A stretch of DNA of 64,000 nt from positions 26,836 through 90,835 of the forward strand of contig JAUHVL010000011.1 of NCBI GenBank assembly GCA_030425045.1, written 5' to 3'. Shown piece by piece: positions 17,996 through 26,721 of the stretch. The notes beneath the pieces were generated by a model. It had not been told where the DNA came from. It made no database searches and saw only the letters and a program-made list of their open reading frames with translations. Numbering within the stretch: position 1 is the stretch's first letter; every line of letters begins with the position of its first letter. This DNA is from a bacterium. GTDB taxonomy: Bacteria; Bdellovibrionota; Bacteriovoracia; Bacteriovoracales; Bacteriovoracaceae. A program made the position numbers and the translations under genes.

Positions 17996-19204
17996 TTATT
18001 TCCATTTTTTTAAGAGTAAACCGTTATTAAGACCATAGACACTATTATTAAAGTTTAAAAAATATTCTAATTGGTCATCATAAACAGATTCACCAACCAC
18101 CAGCCCCTTTAAACTTAACTCAGGATCTAGTTTTCTTATACCTGAGCAAGGATGAATTTCAGAGGACTGAAAACTTTCTAAGTTCCCAATAATTTCCAAC
18201 AATCCCGAAATTTCTTGGCCATCACCGATATGGCCTTTGATGGTATTAAACTTTGCCTTAGAGTTTTTAAAAATATTTTTCATGGTCTTAATCTCATTGT
18301 GGTCACCATCAAATGAGCCCGTTGTGTTTAAGCTCACAAGATTAATATCTGAAGCTTGAAGTGCTGCACTTTGAATCGTTTTCTCTATCGCCTTTTCAAT
18401 ACTCTCGCTAGAGCTACTAAAGGAGCTTGAATTGCAATTAAAGTGACCATATCCGATGATTTCTGCCAAAATCTCTTTATTCTCTTTTAAAGCATGATCT
18501 AAACTTTCAATAATAATGCTGGCACCTGCTTCAGTAAGCATAAGACCACTTCTTTCATGATCGAGTGGGCCAAAAAAGGATTCTTGTTGACTAAAAGAAT
18601 AATCATTTAATAGGCCTAAAGACTGATAAGTCCATATATCATATTCAGAACGTGGCGATATCGTCGCCGATGATACTACTCCAATTTCAGTTTCCGAAAT
18701 TTCCATTTGTGAAATACATTGATAAATAGCGAGGTTTGATGACGCGCAACCTGCTGACAATGAAAACGATATTCCAGAATGATTTAAGAAATTAGAAAGA
18801 TACCCTGCTAAAGCATAGCCACCGGTATCAGGCAAAAACCTTTTAGAGTAATAATCATCACTGCCCATTTTTTGCATATAGGTTTCATTTAATAACCTAT
18901 CATCTGTATTATGTGGTGAGATAAGAATCAAGTCCGAGCTTGGTTTATTAGCTAGATTTGCTTGTTTTAAAGCTTCTCTGAGACTAGATTCTGCTAATTG
19001 TTGCCTTCTTGTTTTCTTCTTATCAACCTTTAAGACATCATCTGAAATAAATCCGGCGGCAAAACTATCAGAAATTTTATTTTTAACCGTAGAAAAATAC
19101 TGTCGATCTTCTTTTAAAGCAGACTGAAAGCTTTTGACATCATTTCCAGCACTGCAAATGACCCCACACCCTGTTATGACATATCTATTTTTAAAGTTTT
19201 TCAT
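17996..19204 (-). CDS. beta-ketoacyl-ACP synthase-like protein, one catalytic His missing
   Basis: A 402-residue thiolase-fold protein of the KAS I/II type. The nucleophile Cys is C153 in SLSAGCASSNLAIYQ, and PLDHERSGLMLTEAGASIII is the conserved segment before the second half. The second catalytic His is kept (IKGHIGDGQE, H325), but the first, normally in NAHGTST, reads NTTGSF (T295). Decarboxylative condensation would therefore be impaired; acyl transfer through the Cys could remain. The C-terminal NSVYGLNNGLLL box corresponds to the usual NSFGFGG. It overlaps the upstream SGNH-like gene by 14 bp and precedes an ACP, so it belongs to the MBOAT cassette. Confidence 0.82.
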   Translation of the reverse strand: MKNFKNRYVITGCGVICSAGNDVKSFQSALKEDRQYFSTVKNKISDSFAAGFISDDVLKVDKKKTRRQQLAESSLREALKQANLANKPSSDLILISPHNTDDRLLNETYMQKMGSDDYYSKRFLPDTGGYALAGYLSNFLNHSGISFSLSAGCASSNLAIYQCISQMEISETEIGVVSSATISPRSEYDIWTYQSLGLLNDYSFSQQESFFGPLDHERSGLMLTEAGASIIIESLDHALKENKEILAEIIGYGHFNCNSSSFSSSSESIEKAIEKTIQSAALQASDINLVSLNTTGSFDGDHNEIKTMKNIFKNSKAKFNTIKGHIGDGQEISGLLEIIGNLESFQSSEIHPCSGIRKLDPELSLKGLVVGESVYDDQLEYFLNFNNSVYGLNNGLLLKKWK

Positions 19205-20216
19205 GATTCATCATTTTTTTAACTGAAAGAACAAATTTTTTCGCAGCTTCTTGCTTTAAGTATACATCGGTTGAAAACATTTCATTAGAGTATACTTTAA
19301 TTTGATTGTTAATATACACCTCAGGCAACTCATTTTGAATGTTCTCAAAATACTTCCTAAAATCAGAATAAAAGCCTTCTTTTAGTGAATCGTAACTTAC
19401 TTGCGAAATGGGACTTTGAATAATCGAAACTTCTATTTTTTTATTCTTAAAAAACATTATATTTTTTTTAAAATAATGAGTGACTAAAGATTGAGGGTTA
19501 AATGAACTCCATCGCTTTATATTCTTATAGGGCCCTACTAGACCAGTTTGATCTTCGTAGAAGTAATGTCCTTTTCCATTAATCGTATCTTTGACAAAAT
19601 CCCTTTTGTCTTTAAAAAAACAATTGTCACTAAAACATCTTTTAAAAAATCTAAAATTATTAAAGGTTCTTCCAAGGGGGACATATAAGTAGTCGAGATA
19701 GAGTCTACTTTTTGAACTCAACAGATTATAAAAAAGTCCCTCTTCATAATCCAACGCTTGATAAGCGTAATTATATTTTTCAAAGTCGTCTGCCAATTGC
19801 TGAACTTCATGAAAGTCCAAGAGTCCATTTAATAAAGACATGGAATAAATTTGCCCTTGTTCAACAAAGTGAGCACCAGAAACCAAGTAAACTACTTTTT
19901 TGACCGATGGATATCGTTTTATAAATTTTTTGGAATGAAAATAAGCTTCAAAAGGTGTCATTCCAGGAAGCGCCAGATTATAAGATTTTTCGTGTAAAAG
20001 AGTATTGGGAAAATTATTTAAAGCGAGGCAATCTCCTATGATGAGAATTTCTGGATCAAACTTTAATTTGTATTTTCCATTTAAGACATTTTTTTTATGT
20101 TGATTTATTAAATACTCGTCGTCTTTAATAAAACTGGAGAGACTATCGGCAAACAGATTTATCAAAATCATTGCCGAAAAAACGATAAGAAGTGATTTTA
20201 AGACAAACCCTTTCAA
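19191..20216 (-). CDS. membrane-anchored SGNH-like protein, DltD/AlgJ-like partner of MBOAT
   Basis: A 341-residue protein with one N-terminal membrane segment (~5-24) and an extracytoplasmic domain. PEILIIGDCLALNN (residues 55-68) occupies the place of SGNH block I, with Cys63 instead of the nucleophile Ser. Near the C-terminus FSTDVYLKQEAAKKF resembles the D..HLN..GA block, with Tyr in place of His by my alignment. The layout, single TM plus SGNH fold directly after an MBOAT gene, is that of DltD and AlgJ/AlgX-type partners that complete acyl transfer outside the membrane. Because the triad looks altered, it may only bind or present the acceptor. It lies 3 bp after the MBOAT gene. Confidence 0.6.
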   Translation of the reverse strand: MKGFVLKSLLIVFSAMILINLFADSLSSFIKDDEYLINQHKKNVLNGKYKLKFDPEILIIGDCLALNNFPNTLLHEKSYNLALPGMTPFEAYFHSKKFIKRYPSVKKVVYLVSGAHFVEQGQIYSMSLLNGLLDFHEVQQLADDFEKYNYAYQALDYEEGLFYNLLSSKSRLYLDYLYVPLGRTFNNFRFFKRCFSDNCFFKDKRDFVKDTINGKGHYFYEDQTGLVGPYKNIKRWSSFNPQSLVTHYFKKNIMFFKNKKIEVSIIQSPISQVSYDSLKEGFYSDFRKYFENIQNELPEVYINNQIKVYSNEMFSTDVYLKQEAAKKFVLSVKKMMNHEKL

Positions 20217-20219
20217 AAC

Positions 20220-21575
20220 TTAAAACCTATTATAAGCATTAATTTGGCCATCATCAGTCAAGAATACCATGATTAACACAAATACGATTAATAAAGTTAT
20301 ATTTTTGAAGACTTTTGACTTTGGTAAAAACTCATTTAAGTCTCTTTTTCCTCGAAACTCAACAATAAAAACTAAAACAAGAAAGATAAAAGAAATGCCA
20401 TGACTTATGGATAATTGTCCTTCCATTTTTGGTAGTATCATTAAGTTTGAGCACAGACTTTTGTATAATGCTAATGAATCATTAAATTCAGAAAAGACAA
20501 AAAAAGGAACTGTAAATCCGCCCAGTAAGATAGAAAGAACTCTTTTAAAAAAATCAGACTGAAAGTTTTTAATATAATAATGATCTAAAACGAGAAGGAA
20601 TCCAATTATCATCCCCCAGATCGTAAAGTTGATGGTCGTTTGATGCCACAAGCCAGACAGCAGACCTATGGTGATAAAAATAATAAATTGTTTATTTCCG
20701 AAAATTTTTATTAACGAAGGTAAAACATAATCTTTCAACCAATTGGTAAATGAAATATTCCAACGATTAAAAAATTCAATATATCCACGACTAAGAAGTG
20801 GGTTATCAAAGTTTTCATTTAGCTTAATACCGACCATTCTTGCCACACCAAGTGAAAAATCGATATTTCCCGAAAAATCAAAGTATAAAAACACCATAAA
20901 AACAGGCAAAAGAAAAAATAAAAGTAAACTATTTTGAGAACTATGGGCCTCGATAAAAGGCATCAATATAGTGAGTAACGTGTTTGCGACTATAACTTTT
21001 TTGATTAATCCAAAGACCATTCGTGAAAACCCCGCCTTAAATTCTTCGAGATTAGGAAATTTTTGATGATCAAACTGATCAAAGAGATAATAGGCCCTTT
21101 CAATGGGGCCTAGGATCATTTGGGGAAAAAAGCTTACATAAAGCGAATATTTTATTAGAGAATGTTGAAACTCATCTTTATCGTAATAAACATCGATTAA
21201 ATGCCCAATACATTGAAGTATATAAAATGAGCATCCCATACCAAATAAAATCCTCGAACTATGGGCACCATTATTAATAAAGCTGACATCAGCGTTAATG
21301 TAATTCTTAATAAGAACGAGAATGCTTAAGTTTATAACAATCATTAAACTTAAAAAGATTCTATTTTCAGGAATTTTTTTTGCAAGAAGGTAAGTTCCAG
21401 CGTAATTGATCAAAATAACTGACGTGAGAATAAAAATATTATTTAAATCGATGAGACTATAAACCATTAAGCTGAAAATCAACGTCAGAATGATAAACAA
21501 CCGTTGAGGAAGTATTTTTACTAGTGTGATATAGAAAAAAACGAGCAGAATATAAGATAAACTCAGTGACTCCAT
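20220..21575 (-). CDS. MBOAT family O-acyltransferase (AlgI/DltB-like)
   Basis: A 451-residue multipass protein. Typical MBOAT features run in order: GCSFYILQCIGHLIDVYYDK, FPQMILGPIER, the YFDFSGNIDFSLGVARMVG motif, FFNRWNISFTNWLKDYV and the catalytic His in LLSGLWHQTTINFTIWG (H311). These enzymes take an acyl group from a cytoplasmic donor and move it to an extracytoplasmic acceptor, as in alginate O-acetylation and teichoic acid D-alanylation. It starts 4 bp after tsaE and is followed by the SGNH-like partner, a ketosynthase and an ACP. The carrier suggests an ACP-bound acyl donor. The acceptor is unknown. Confidence 0.88.
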   Translation of the reverse strand: MESLSLSYILLVFFYITLVKILPQRLFIILTLIFSLMVYSLIDLNNIFILTSVILINYAGTYLLAKKIPENRIFLSLMIVINLSILVLIKNYINADVSFINNGAHSSRILFGMGCSFYILQCIGHLIDVYYDKDEFQHSLIKYSLYVSFFPQMILGPIERAYYLFDQFDHQKFPNLEEFKAGFSRMVFGLIKKVIVANTLLTILMPFIEAHSSQNSLLLFFLLPVFMVFLYFDFSGNIDFSLGVARMVGIKLNENFDNPLLSRGYIEFFNRWNISFTNWLKDYVLPSLIKIFGNKQFIIFITIGLLSGLWHQTTINFTIWGMIIGFLLVLDHYYIKNFQSDFFKRVLSILLGGFTVPFFVFSEFNDSLALYKSLCSNLMILPKMEGQLSISHGISFIFLVLVFIVEFRGKRDLNEFLPKSKVFKNITLLIVFVLIMVFLTDDGQINAYNRF

Positions 21576-21579
21576 GGAG

Positions 21580-22023
21580 TTACAATGTTGCTGAGATATC
21601 TTTCAAACTAATATCTCGATACTCACCATTCATTTCTATTTTTAACTCATAAAAATGTTCAATATCGAGTAAACGAGAGAGAGTTGGAACATAGGGTAGG
21701 CCCCACTCTATAAAAAAGATATCTGTATGCTCTTGATAAAGCTCTAACTCCAGCTCTTTAAGTTCCTCACTCTCTTCAAGACGGTACAAATCAGAGTGAA
21801 CAATTGGGCCATAGCTAGCTATCAGCGAATAAGTTGGGCTCATTACGGTATTTGAATATTTAGGAGCATACTGAGCGACAAACTTTCTTACAAAAGTCGT
21901 CTTACCTGCTCCCATCTCCCCACTTAAAATAACAACGCATGGTTTTTCAAGGTGATCTTTGAGCTCTAAGCTTAATGATTCAAGATCTGATTCTAAAACT
22001 TTTTTCCAGTATAAATCTTCCAA
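21580..22023 (-). CDS. tsaE: tRNA threonylcarbamoyladenosine biosynthesis ATPase TsaE
   Basis: A 147-residue P-loop ATPase of the YjeE family. The Walker A is LSGEMGAGKTTFVRKF; family motifs SPTYSLIASYG, HSDLYRL and FIEWGLPY follow. TsaE powers turnover of the TsaB-TsaD-TsaE complex that makes t6A37 in tRNA. It starts 2 bp after the NAD(P)H-hydrate repair gene, a pairing (yjeF-yjeE) common in bacteria. No tsaB or tsaD gene is in the window. Confidence 0.92.
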   Translation of the reverse strand: MEDLYWKKVLESDLESLSLELKDHLEKPCVVILSGEMGAGKTTFVRKFVAQYAPKYSNTVMSPTYSLIASYGPIVHSDLYRLEESEELKELELELYQEHTDIFFIEWGLPYVPTLSRLLDIEHFYELKIEMNGEYRDISLKDISATL

Positions 22024-22025
22024 AA

Positions 22026-23618
22026 CTAAGCATCCTGATTTTCATTTTCAATGGCAGCAAAAGCTTTCCCAAGATTTTTAATAATCGTTCCAGCAGTCAT
22101 GGCCCTCACGCCCTCGATTTCAGCAGCAGCTTTACCTGCGAGAGAGTGCACGAGCATGCCAAGGCAGATCGATTGCGTGACAATGGTATTATCATAAAAA
22201 GGATTATTAGCATCGGTTCCCGTGGTGTACTGAGCGAGTAATCCACCAATAATTCCAGCAAGCACATCACCAGAACCTGCGGTGGCCATACCATCGTTGG
22301 GATAATAGTTGATGAAGATTTGTCCGTCAGGAAAGCCGATATAAGAAGCAGGACCTTTCATCACAAAACAACAGTTCATCTCTTCAATAATTTCTTTTAA
22401 GTATTCAAGAGGCCTCTCAAGAACTTTTGATGTTTCCACTCCAACAAAAGCTGAGAATTCACCCATATGAGGAGTGAAAATTGTTGGATATTTACGATTA
22501 TTAATTAATTCCTTATCTTCCTGGAAACTTAGCACTCGAATGGCATCTGCATCGACAATAACGGGACCAGAAAAGTGATTGAGTACTTCAAGGACCACTT
22601 CCCTACTTCTTTCATCTCTTCCTAGACCTGGTCCCACAACAATACTATCCCAACCACTTAGTCTTTTAATAATATCGTCAACCTCTTCTTCACCAACAGG
22701 TATCACTCCCGTCATAATCTCAGGGATCACCCGAGTACAGAGTTCTCCATAATGTTCTTTCCATGTACTGGCGGTTACTAAACCTGTTCCGACTTTTAAA
22801 GCGGCCATCGATGCAAGATTAACCGCACCTGTGAGACCTGAAGAACCACCGACAACTAAACAATGTCCAAAAGTATTTTTATGAGCAAACTTATTTCTAT
22901 CGAGGTGAAAGCCTTGAACAGTATCGATCGTTAATAGTCTTTTATCACCTTCTTTCGTTTGAATTTGAGGGAAGCATCCATCAAGAACAACTGTTTGTCC
23001 CGAATGAACGGCGCCACTTCCAATATAGTGAGCGTATTTTGGTAGACCAACGGCCATGGTGAGATCTGCTTTAATAGCATTTCCTTCCATGATCCCATTA
23101 TCACACGCAATTCCCGTTGGAATGTCGATGGCAATCATAAAACTTGCATAACGGTTGGCCACATTAACAATATCAAATAAGTAGTTTGATAATGGAAGTC
23201 GTGTACCCAAACCTAAAATAGCATCAACGATAATAAATGAACCGCCCGACTCGTTAAAATAAGACTCGAGCTGATCTGATTTTGATATATTTGTTATCTT
23301 TACACCAAACTGATGAGCAAGCTCTAATTGTTTCTGAAAAACTTTATTTTTCTCTAATGGTTCAAATAATAAAAAGGCCCTAACATTTAAGCCTTTATTT
23401 ACCATATGCCTGGCCATGGCAAGGCCATCAGATCCGTTATTGCCTTGACCGACAAGAACAACGATTTCGTTGGTATAAGTTTCAATATTCTCTATATGTT
23501 CAATATACTCTGCAGCTGATCTTCCTACATTTTCAATGATAAGCTCTTCGCTAAAGCCGATTTCTTCTATCGTAATCTTTTCTAAGGCCCTCATTTCTTT
23601 ACTAGAAACAACTCTCAT
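22026..23618 (-). CDS. nnr: bifunctional NAD(P)H-hydrate epimerase / ADP-dependent dehydratase
   Basis: A 530-residue two-domain repair enzyme. The N-terminal YjeF_N epimerase (~1-215) shows VGQGNNGSDGLAMARHM and a conserved DAILGLGTRLPL. The C-terminal ribokinase-like dehydratase (~225-520) shows VVGGSSGLTGAVNLAS, TPHMGEFSAF, the ADP-site VMKGPASYI and MATAGSGDVLAGIIGGLLAQ with the catalytic Asp. It converts damaged NAD(P)HX back to NAD(P)H. Both halves are full length. It lies 15 bp after pdxJ. Confidence 0.93.
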   Translation of the reverse strand: MRVVSSKEMRALEKITIEEIGFSEELIIENVGRSAAEYIEHIENIETYTNEIVVLVGQGNNGSDGLAMARHMVNKGLNVRAFLLFEPLEKNKVFQKQLELAHQFGVKITNISKSDQLESYFNESGGSFIIVDAILGLGTRLPLSNYLFDIVNVANRYASFMIAIDIPTGIACDNGIMEGNAIKADLTMAVGLPKYAHYIGSGAVHSGQTVVLDGCFPQIQTKEGDKRLLTIDTVQGFHLDRNKFAHKNTFGHCLVVGGSSGLTGAVNLASMAALKVGTGLVTASTWKEHYGELCTRVIPEIMTGVIPVGEEEVDDIIKRLSGWDSIVVGPGLGRDERSREVVLEVLNHFSGPVIVDADAIRVLSFQEDKELINNRKYPTIFTPHMGEFSAFVGVETSKVLERPLEYLKEIIEEMNCCFVMKGPASYIGFPDGQIFINYYPNDGMATAGSGDVLAGIIGGLLAQYTTGTDANNPFYDNTIVTQSICLGMLVHSLAGKAAAEIEGVRAMTAGTIIKNLGKAFAAIENENQDA

Positions 23619-23633
23619 AAGTTCTCCAAAATT

Positions 23634-24392
23634 TTATCCCAACGGATACTTTTCAAATAATTTTTTAAATCTATCGACAACACTATTTAACCCCTCAAAG
23701 ACAGCTTGAGAGATAATCCAATGACCAATATTGTATTCCGCAAATAATTTAGATTCTAAAAGTGGAATAATATTAACATCCGTTAGCCCATGCCCAGCAT
23801 GATAGGCCACTCCATAGTCATCACATATTTTTTTTCCGACCTCAAATTCTTTCATAAAACCATCAACCGACTCTCCTCGATTAAAGGCCATCGCAAAATC
23901 CCCCGTATGAATCTCAACAGCATCGGCTTTCAGCTCGATACATCTTTTTAAAACAGTTTCATTAGCTTCAACAAAAAGAGAGATTTTAAGCTGCGGTAGA
24001 CCCGCTCTTAATTTTTTCATTGTGGTTTTAACTTTATTAAAATGAGTATCATCAGCGAGATTTAACCCCCCTTCAGTGGTACGTTCTTCTCTTTTTTCTG
24101 GAACCAGGCAAATCCACTCCGGCCTAGCAGCAATGGCAATATCGATCATTTCAGGAGCAATCCCCATTTCAAGATTCATTGGTTTTCCATAACGATCACA
24201 AACAAGTCGTAAGCTATCCACATCAGTATCTTGAATATGTCTTCTGTCTTCTCTTAAGTGAATAGTTAATTGGTCAGCCTCTTGCTTAAAGCAAACATGG
24301 GCCGCTTCAACAACTGATGGATAAGTTTCTCCGCGAGCTTGTCTTAAAGTCGCGACATGATCAATATTTACGCCTAATCTGGGAATACTCAT
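23634..24392 (-). CDS. pdxJ: pyridoxine 5'-phosphate synthase PdxJ
   Basis: A 252-residue TIM barrel that condenses 1-deoxyxylulose 5-phosphate with 3-amino-2-oxopropyl phosphate in vitamin B6 synthesis. The family N-terminus RLGVNIDHVATLRQARG, the DQLTIHLREDRRHIQD segment, NLEMGI, VEIHTGDFA and GHGLTDVNI..NIGHWIISQAVF are all present. Length is slightly above the usual ~240. GGAG lies before the ATG. It is placed between glmM and the hydrate-repair gene in a continuous minus-strand run. Confidence 0.95.
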   Translation of the reverse strand: MSIPRLGVNIDHVATLRQARGETYPSVVEAAHVCFKQEADQLTIHLREDRRHIQDTDVDSLRLVCDRYGKPMNLEMGIAPEMIDIAIAARPEWICLVPEKREERTTEGGLNLADDTHFNKVKTTMKKLRAGLPQLKISLFVEANETVLKRCIELKADAVEIHTGDFAMAFNRGESVDGFMKEFEVGKKICDDYGVAYHAGHGLTDVNIIPLLESKLFAEYNIGHWIISQAVFEGLNSVVDRFKKLFEKYPLG

Positions 24393-24420
24393 AAAACTCT
24401 CCTTAGGTGGAGAGAAATAT

Positions 24421-25791
24421 CTAGCTTAAGTGGGTGGCCACTACTTTAGAAAAATGATCACAGACTTCGCTCACCTGTTTCTCATTTTCTCCCTCTACCA
24501 TTACCCGGATTTTATCTTCCGTTCCCGAATAACGCAAAACAACTCTGCCTTTCTTACCCAATTTTTTTTGCACAGATTGAAGTTCTTTTTGGATCGGGAG
24601 TACATCTTCAAGCGGTGGTTTCGACGTAACATTCACATTTTTTAAAACTTGAGGGTAAAGCTTAAACAGACGCGTTAATTCCTTAACTGATTTGCCGTAA
24701 TACCTCATACATTCGATCATTTTTAAGGCCGCCATCGCCCCATCACCTGTTGTGGCATGGTGCCTAAAAATAATATGACCTGAAGGTTCACCACCAAGTA
24801 TGTAATGATGCTCACGCATAGCTTCCATAATATAACGATCACCAACTTGAGTTCTTAGAAATTTAAGGCCCAATCCCTCTAAATAACGCTCAAGTCCAAG
24901 GTTCGACATAATCGTTCCAACCACAGTGTGGCCTTCTTTTAAAATTCCTTGATCAAAAAGAAGCTTTGCAAAACAACCAATCAGCACATCACCCGGAACA
25001 ACTTGGCCCTCTTCATTCACAATAACACATCGATCAGCATCTCCATCTAAACAGATACCGATATCGGCCCTCAGTTGTGAAACCAACTCTTGAGTTTTTT
25101 CAGGATGAAGACTTCCACATTCAAAATTTATATTGGTTCCATTGGGACCAATCCCCAGAGGGAAAACCTCTCCGCCTAGCTCTTTAAAAACCATCGGGGC
25201 AACTTTATAACCGGCACCATTTGCACAATCGAGCACAATACGAATTCCCTCCAAATCAAACTGATCAGAAAGAGCATTTTTACATTGAACCACATACCTG
25301 CCTGCCACTTCTCTAATTCTTTTTGCATTTCCTAAGTGAGAATTTGTTTTCACTTCCATTTTTTCGGGATGCTCAATCAAATCTTCTAGAATTAATTCAA
25401 TTTCATCAGCAAGCTTATATCCATTTGCATCAAATATTTTGATTCCATTATCTTCATAGCTATTATGAGAAGCTGAAATCATCACTCCAGCAATCCCCCT
25501 CATACTTTTGGTAACAAAGGCAACACCTGGTGTAGGAAGAGGTCCCGTTAAGATCACTTCACCCCCTTGAGAACATACTCCAGCAGAAAAAGCTTGCTCC
25601 AGCATATAACAGCTCAAGCGAGTATCTTTACCAAGAATAATAAGAGGCTTTTTATTTTTTTGACCTTTTTTAAGATTTAAAAAATAGTGAGTCACCGCTC
25701 TTCCTAATAAAAAAGCCACTTCACCAGTCATAGGAAAGACATTTGCTCTCCCTCTAATCCCATCTGTTCCAAAATATTTTCTCTTGGCCAT
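24421..25791 (-). CDS. glmM: phosphoglucosamine mutase GlmM
   Basis: A 456-residue alpha-D-phosphohexomutase that makes glucosamine-1-phosphate for peptidoglycan and LPS. The N-terminal FGTDGIRG, the phospho-Ser loop VMISASHNSYEDNG (S108), the metal loop LDGDADRCV, the sugar-binding GGEPSGHI and the phosphate-binding RYSGTEDKIRVMVEG are intact. It follows cdaA and cdaR as in the conserved cdaA-cdaR-glmM operon, in which GlmM can bind and restrain the diadenylate cyclase. Confidence 0.96.
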   Translation of the reverse strand: MAKRKYFGTDGIRGRANVFPMTGEVAFLLGRAVTHYFLNLKKGQKNKKPLIILGKDTRLSCYMLEQAFSAGVCSQGGEVILTGPLPTPGVAFVTKSMRGIAGVMISASHNSYEDNGIKIFDANGYKLADEIELILEDLIEHPEKMEVKTNSHLGNAKRIREVAGRYVVQCKNALSDQFDLEGIRIVLDCANGAGYKVAPMVFKELGGEVFPLGIGPNGTNINFECGSLHPEKTQELVSQLRADIGICLDGDADRCVIVNEEGQVVPGDVLIGCFAKLLFDQGILKEGHTVVGTIMSNLGLERYLEGLGLKFLRTQVGDRYIMEAMREHHYILGGEPSGHIIFRHHATTGDGAMAALKMIECMRYYGKSVKELTRLFKLYPQVLKNVNVTSKPPLEDVLPIQKELQSVQKKLGKKGRVVLRYSGTEDKIRVMVEGENEKQVSEVCDHFSKVVATHLS

Positions 25792-25806
25792 AAATTCCTC
25801 TAAAAT

Positions 25807-26721
25807 TTATTTTATCTGCACATTAATCGATTCAGGATGAATCTGCAAAAGGTGTACCCCTTCTGGCAACTCAGCTTTGAGTTTGACGCTTGCACTCCCT
25901 CTTCGCCCAGGTAACTCAGCAATCACTTTGATTGAAGAATTTTTTAAGTTTTTAATTTTTTCCTCGTCAGATACCAAGACATCCAAGGCAACTTTTTTAA
26001 CACGAGAGCTAAAAGAGGGTCTCGACGTTAAAAAACTTATGGGGATATTTTTTAAGGTCATATTCGCCTTATTCGGCTTGAAAACATAATTGAGATAAAC
26101 ATCTTTTCTGTCTTCAATTTTAATCAGCGGGTTAGTTGGGGCCATCGTCAATTTGACTGTCCCCTCATCGCCATCAACAGTAGTAAGATCATAAGGTAGA
26201 GTTCTTAAGACTCCAATCTTTCTCATAACACTGATAGGACCACTAATCATAAATTCAGAAGGTTTGATTTCTTTTTTCACAAGCTTGAGGTTGGGATTAA
26301 TCTCACCAACATATTCTGGTCTCACAGGGACCTTTTTTTTAATTTCTTTTTCAAGAGAAACCATCGTTTGAGCTGGAGAGATATCCATCACGCTAATGCC
26401 AAAAGGCACAGGAACCATTGAAGAGTTAAAATCCACAACAAACGTTTCTTTTTTATAATTAAACTTTTTTAAATCAACAAAGATCTTATCACTATCAAAT
26501 TTTAAACTTTTAACAAATGAACGACTTCCTTTTAATTTTACACTGAGTGTTTTTGGTAAAACCGAAAGCGGAGCAAGGCCTGCGGGGTTGATAAAGACAA
26601 CGGGAACTTGTTTTTCAACAACTAAAGGTTCGCTATTTAATACATAAAACCAAAAAGCACTGGCGGTAAAAAGAGAAACAAAAAACATTAAAATTCGGTT
26701 TTTAGAATAGTCTTCTTTCAC
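25807..26721 (-). CDS. cdaR: YbbR-domain protein (CdaR-type regulator of diadenylate cyclase)
   Basis: A 304-residue protein with one N-terminal membrane segment (ILMFFVSLFTASAFWFYV) and an extracytoplasmic region of repeated YbbR-type beta domains (VPVVFINPAGLAPLSVLPKTLSVKLKGS; VPVRPEYVGEINP..EIKPSEFMISGP; ISFLTSRPSFSSRVKKVALDVLVSD). It overlaps cdaA by one base and precedes glmM. In Firmicutes the equivalent protein binds and modulates CdaA at the membrane; the same role is inferred here from order and architecture. Confidence 0.85.
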   Translation of the reverse strand: MKEDYSKNRILMFFVSLFTASAFWFYVLNSEPLVVEKQVPVVFINPAGLAPLSVLPKTLSVKLKGSRSFVKSLKFDSDKIFVDLKKFNYKKETFVVDFNSSMVPVPFGISVMDISPAQTMVSLEKEIKKKVPVRPEYVGEINPNLKLVKKEIKPSEFMISGPISVMRKIGVLRTLPYDLTTVDGDEGTVKLTMAPTNPLIKIEDRKDVYLNYVFKPNKANMTLKNIPISFLTSRPSFSSRVKKVALDVLVSDEEKIKNLKNSSIKVIAELPGRRGSASVKLKAELPEGVHLLQIHPESINVQIK

